Source of the DNA: [Candidatus Thermochlorobacteriaceae] bacterium GBChlB
GTDB lineage: Bacteria > Bacteroidota > Chlorobiia > Chlorobiales > Thermochlorobacteraceae
Assembly (NCBI GenBank): GCA_000724175.1
Contig: JPGV01000020.1
Location: 177,058 to 241,057 of the forward strand
Direction of reading: 5' to 3'
Length of the DNA stretch: 64,000 nucleotides
A program made the translations under genes and the position numbers. Below, piece after piece: positions 62,109 through 64,000 of this stretch (within the stretch, counting starts at the first letter, position 1; every line of letters starts with the position of its first letter). Under the pieces are notes generated by a model. That model was not told where the DNA came from and did not search any database. It saw only the letters and a list, made by a program, of their open reading frames with translations.

Positions 62109-63017
62109 ATGACCGCTCTTGCAACGCCGCCCGCATCATCGTCATACAGCGCCCCAACGCTCGACACCGCTGCCGACCTCGACGAGATGGCACGGCAAAT
62201 TCGGCGCGACATTGTTCGCATGGTAACGCTTGCGCAGTCAGGACACACTGGCGGCTCGCTCGGCATGGCAGATGTCTTCACCGCGCTATACTTTAAGTTG
62301 CTCAAACACTCGCCCGATGTCTTTTGGAGCGGGCGCGACCAAGATTTTCTCTTTCTTTCCAATGGACACATTTCGCCCGTTTGGTACTCCACGCTCGCCC
62401 GCGCTGGCTATTTTCCACTCGAAGAGCTTGCCACCTTTCGAAAACTTAATTCCCGCCTTCAAGGACACCCCGCCACCGATACGCACCTTCCGGGCATTCG
62501 CATCGCGTCTGGCTCGCTTGGACAAGGGCTTTCGGCGGCAATCGGTGCGGCGCTGGCGTTCCGGCTTGATAAAAATCCAAACCTCGTCTATTGCTTGATG
62601 GGCGACGGCGAGTGTCAGGAAGGACAAATCTGGGAAGCCGCCATGTTCGCCGCGCATCACAAGGTCGATACCCTTATCGGCATCGTTGACTTCAACAACC
62701 AACAAATCGACGGCGAAGTTAGCAAAGTGATGCGCATTGAGCCTTTCGGCGAAAAATGGACGGCATTTGGCTGGCGCGTCTTGGAATGCGACGGAAACAA
62801 CATTTCTGAATTTATTGAGACCGTTCATCTGGCACACTCGATGTCGCGGCAGGAACAGCCCGTCGTGATTCTCGCCAAAACCGTGATGGGCAAGGGCGTC
62901 TCTTTCTTCGAAGGCACTATGCCCGACGGCACGAATTGGCACGGCAAAGCCCCCTCGAAAGACCTCGCCGAAAAAGCCTTGCTGGAACTTGCACCAACAC
63001 GCTTCGGCGACTTCTGA
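62109..63017 (+). CDS. Transketolase N-terminal subunit (thiamine diphosphate-binding)
   Basis: 302 residues, half the normal transketolase. The thiamine diphosphate motif is MGDGECQEGQIWEAAMFA followed by DFNNQQ. QSGHTGGSLGMADVFTALYF and ASGSLGQGLSAAIGAAL are the N-terminal domain signatures. Split transketolases need a separate C-terminal (pyrimidine-binding) subunit, usually downstream. Here a hairpin follows and no such gene is seen within the window, so the partner lies elsewhere. Role: pentose phosphate pathway or Calvin-type sugar rearrangement. Confidence 0.93.
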   Translation: MTALATPPASSSYSAPTLDTAADLDEMARQIRRDIVRMVTLAQSGHTGGSLGMADVFTALYFKLLKHSPDVFWSGRDQDFLFLSNGHISPVWYSTLARAGYFPLEELATFRKLNSRLQGHPATDTHLPGIRIASGSLGQGLSAAIGAALAFRLDKNPNLVYCLMGDGECQEGQIWEAAMFAAHHKVDTLIGIVDFNNQQIDGEVSKVMRIEPFGEKWTAFGWRVLECDGNNISEFIETVHLAHSMSRQEQPVVILAKTVMGKGVSFFEGTMPDGTNWHGKAPSKDLAEKALLELAPTRFGDF

Positions 63018-63055
63018 CCGCCACCCATCCCTGCCCGCTTCTCTAAAAAGTAAAG

Positions 63056-63073
63056 CGCCTCAATCGAGGCGCC
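63056..63073 (+). terminator. Hairpin after the transketolase gene
   Basis: A 7-bp perfect stem, GCGCCTC / GAGGCGC, with AATC loop starts 39 bp after the stop. There is no strong T run, so termination may be partial. Confidence 0.6.
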
Positions 63074-63084
63074 TCACTTCTGTA

Positions 63085-63160
63085 ATGTTCTTGACAATGT
63101 CCTTGACAATGTTCTCTTATTAAAATGTGCCTTTGAAAATGTGCTTTTGAAAGTCCTTGC
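63085..63160 (+). repeat. Short imperfect tandem repeats
   Basis: AATGTTCTTGAC (63085-63096) is followed directly by AATGTCCTTGAC (63097-63108) and a partial AATGTTCTC. Then AAAATGTGCCTTTG and AAATGTGCTTTTG occur. The block resembles slippage products or protein-binding sites and is not coding. The 294-bp gap between the transketolase gene and the small secreted protein has nothing else besides hairpins. Confidence 0.6.
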
Positions 63161-63285
63161 AACGTCCGCGCAACGTTTATCGAAAACGTTGAAATGTGCT
63201 CAAAGAACAATTCACAGGCAGAGGGCTACGGTAAAAACCCATCTGCGGCGTCTTTAATGTCTATGATACAATCTGTGAATGTTTC

Positions 63286-63301
63286 GGTCTTCGAGAAGAC
63301 C
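63286..63301 (-). terminator. Perfect 16-bp palindrome downstream of the small secreted protein gene
   Basis: GGTCTTCGAGAAGACC is fully self-complementary. It lies 10 bp past the stop of the minus-strand gene at 63312. With no U tract it is a weak terminator or a dimer-binding site. Confidence 0.45.
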
Positions 63302-63311
63302 AACGCCGCAG

Positions 63312-63626
63312 TTACGCCATGCAGGATTTCGGCGGCGGCGTTATATGCACGGATACGGTGTTGGGAAGTATATCGTTTGTGATAATATGCGATAGCAATC
63401 GGAAGGCGCGGAACGGCTGTTCAGCGAAAATCAGGGCGTCTTCGTTGGAATCGGAATTGTGTTCCTCTTCTGAATCTTCGGAAGAAGCGGAAGCATCGGT
63501 AAAATCGGACGGGTATGCTGCGCTCATCGGGGAAGACGCATCGCCAAATTCGGCAGCGCCGAGCACCGTCGCGCTTGTAGCAGCGAGCAGCAGAAGCACT
63601 GCAAAGATGTTTTTCAAACTGTTCAT
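63312..63626 (-). CDS. Small secreted acidic protein of unknown function
   Basis: 104 residues. A signal peptide (NIFAVLLLLAATSATVLGA) leads to a short mature part with acidic, serine-rich stretch (SSEDSEEEHNSDSNEDA) and a C-terminal VSVHITPPPKSCMA. No family is recognised. An overlapping plus-strand frame at 63319-63720 is the antisense and lacks features, so I prefer this strand. Confidence is moderate because it is short. Confidence 0.55.
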   Translation of the reverse strand: MNSLKNIFAVLLLLAATSATVLGAAEFGDASSPMSAAYPSDFTDASASSEDSEEEHNSDSNEDALIFAEQPFRAFRLLSHIITNDILPNTVSVHITPPPKSCMA

Positions 63627-64000
63627 CTGCCGTTCACTTTTAGAGTTTGCCTACAATCGTCCAAAACGACCATTTCCTGCAAAGAGTTTCACTCTCCGCA
63701 CAAAAACATGTGAAAATTAAAAAAAAGTCAACCAAACCAAAACGGGCGGTAATCGCGGCTTTGGAACAATGCTTGTCATTCTGAACGCAGCGTAGCCTGA
63801 CCTCACCCTGTTTTGGCGTCCCTCTCCTTTCGCAAGGAGAGAGACATCGCAGAGCGACAAGGTGAGCTTAAACTCGTCTTGTTGAGCATACGTCAAGTTT
63901 TTCTTGCTTGCTTATGCTGACCTCACTCTGTTTCTGACCTCACCCTGTTTTGGCTTTCGCCAAAACGTCCCTCTCCTTTCGCAAGGAGAGGGACGTCGCG
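63627..64000. other. Intergenic region at the right edge, filled with hairpin repeats
   Basis: No gene is supported. It holds one half of the dispersed repeat arm (GTCATTCTGAACGCAGCG at about 63775) and two copies of a CTGACCTCACCCTGTTTTGG repeat with hairpins. The region runs off the window. Confidence 0.6.
63798..64000 (+). repeat. Repeated hairpin element, two copies, second truncated by the edge
   Basis: Each copy has TGACCTCACCCTGTTTTGGC, then TCCCTCTCCTTTCGCAAGGA, continuing GAG. The first starts at 63798, the second at 63935. In the second, CGTCCCTCTCCTT pairs with AAGGAGAGGGACG (63966-63995) around TCGC, and TTTTGGC pairs with GCCAAAA just before. A shorter TGACCTCACTCTG lies at 63917. 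These look like a small interspersed repeat family rather than a CRISPR array. Confidence 0.7.

Noticed and set aside
63319..63720. 133-residue plus-strand frame at the right end
   Set aside because: It is antisense to a frame with a clear signal peptide, and its own composition (serine runs mirrored from the acidic stretch) is that of a shadow.
63798..64000. Possible CRISPR array from repeated hairpins
   Set aside because: Only two unequal copies, irregular spacing, no uniform spacers, and no cas genes in the window.
1..64000. tRNA, rRNA, tmRNA or SRP RNA genes
   Set aside because: No cloverleaf-like arms with conserved GTTCRA and no rRNA-like stretches were recognised by eye. A structured RNA search could still find a small one.
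1..64000. Insertion sequence or prophage genes
   Set aside because: No transposase, integrase, capsid or terminase motif was seen. The only mobile-like traces are repeats and the VapBC stub.

Overview
The window (64 kb, about half G+C, densely coded, no rRNA, tRNA, phage or CRISPR recognised) looks like a chromosomal stretch from a Bacteroidota/Chlorobiota (FCB-group) bacterium. The support is a PorU-type C25 peptidase of the type IX secretion system with a C-terminal sorting-like domain, a DnaG whose zinc site is replaced by the serine/threonine version common in Bacteroidota, carboxypeptidase-regulatory plus TonB-C proteins, a DhaL-DegV fusion, many lipoproteins, and few strong Shine-Dalgarno sequences. 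A Chlorobiota relative such as Chloroherpeton/Thermochlorobacter is my best guess, but it is an inference from gene content and not proven.

Layout. 1-1.6 kb (minus strand): a divergent Lgt-like membrane protein followed by an edge-truncated radical SAM protein of the tetraether-synthase-like (COG1964/MJ0619) type, a possible lipid-modifying pair. 1.7-7 kb: two exported leucine-rich-repeat proteins, an AtuA-family protein and two paralogous periplasmic CarboxypepD_reg-TonB_C proteins. 7-18 kb: dnaG, an MltD-like lytic transglycosylase, a GNAT-like enzyme with a cysteine-less MqnE/CofH-like protein, two small lipoproteins, gamma-glutamyltranspeptidase, a TPR protein and a fatty acid desaturase. 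18-26 kb: an S9 peptidase, a DhaL-DegV (FakA-FakB-like) fusion, an SGNH hydrolase and a nucleotide-sugar dehydrogenase. 26-29.5 kb: a multi-PAS histidine kinase with a canonical LOV (blue light) domain. Its terminal receiver domain is interrupted by a -1 frameshift lying exactly on a GGGAAAC heptamer.

29.7-40 kb: MFS exporter, cinA, ppc, ispF with an NTF2-like protein, a CobW-type GTPase, a DUF4397 lipoprotein, a VapBC remnant bounded by a 49-bp direct repeat, prfB with its programmed +1 frameshift, and a decayed nucleotidyltransferase gene. 40.6-43.5 kb (minus): MBOAT O-acyltransferase plus SGNH protein, an apparent surface O-acylation pair. 43.6-47.9 kb (minus): gpmA and three tandem genes with near-identical receiver domains and three different outputs: a PP2C phosphatase, a histidine kinase and a class III adenylate cyclase. 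48-53 kb: aldo/keto reductase divergent from the large porU gene. 53.5-63 kb (plus): a mostly housekeeping run with an FtsX-type permease, folB, a NYN nuclease, a degenerate HAD protein, mltG, a Uma2 nuclease, a membrane HExxH protein, purC, dedA, plsY and the N-terminal half of a split transketolase.

The strongest candidates for something undescribed are the Lgt-like/Tes-like pair at the left edge, the LOV kinase with its slippery frameshift, the three-output regulator cluster, and the Fe-S-less MqnE-like protein. Intergenic regions also carry a dispersed repeat of about 115 bp and hairpin repeats.
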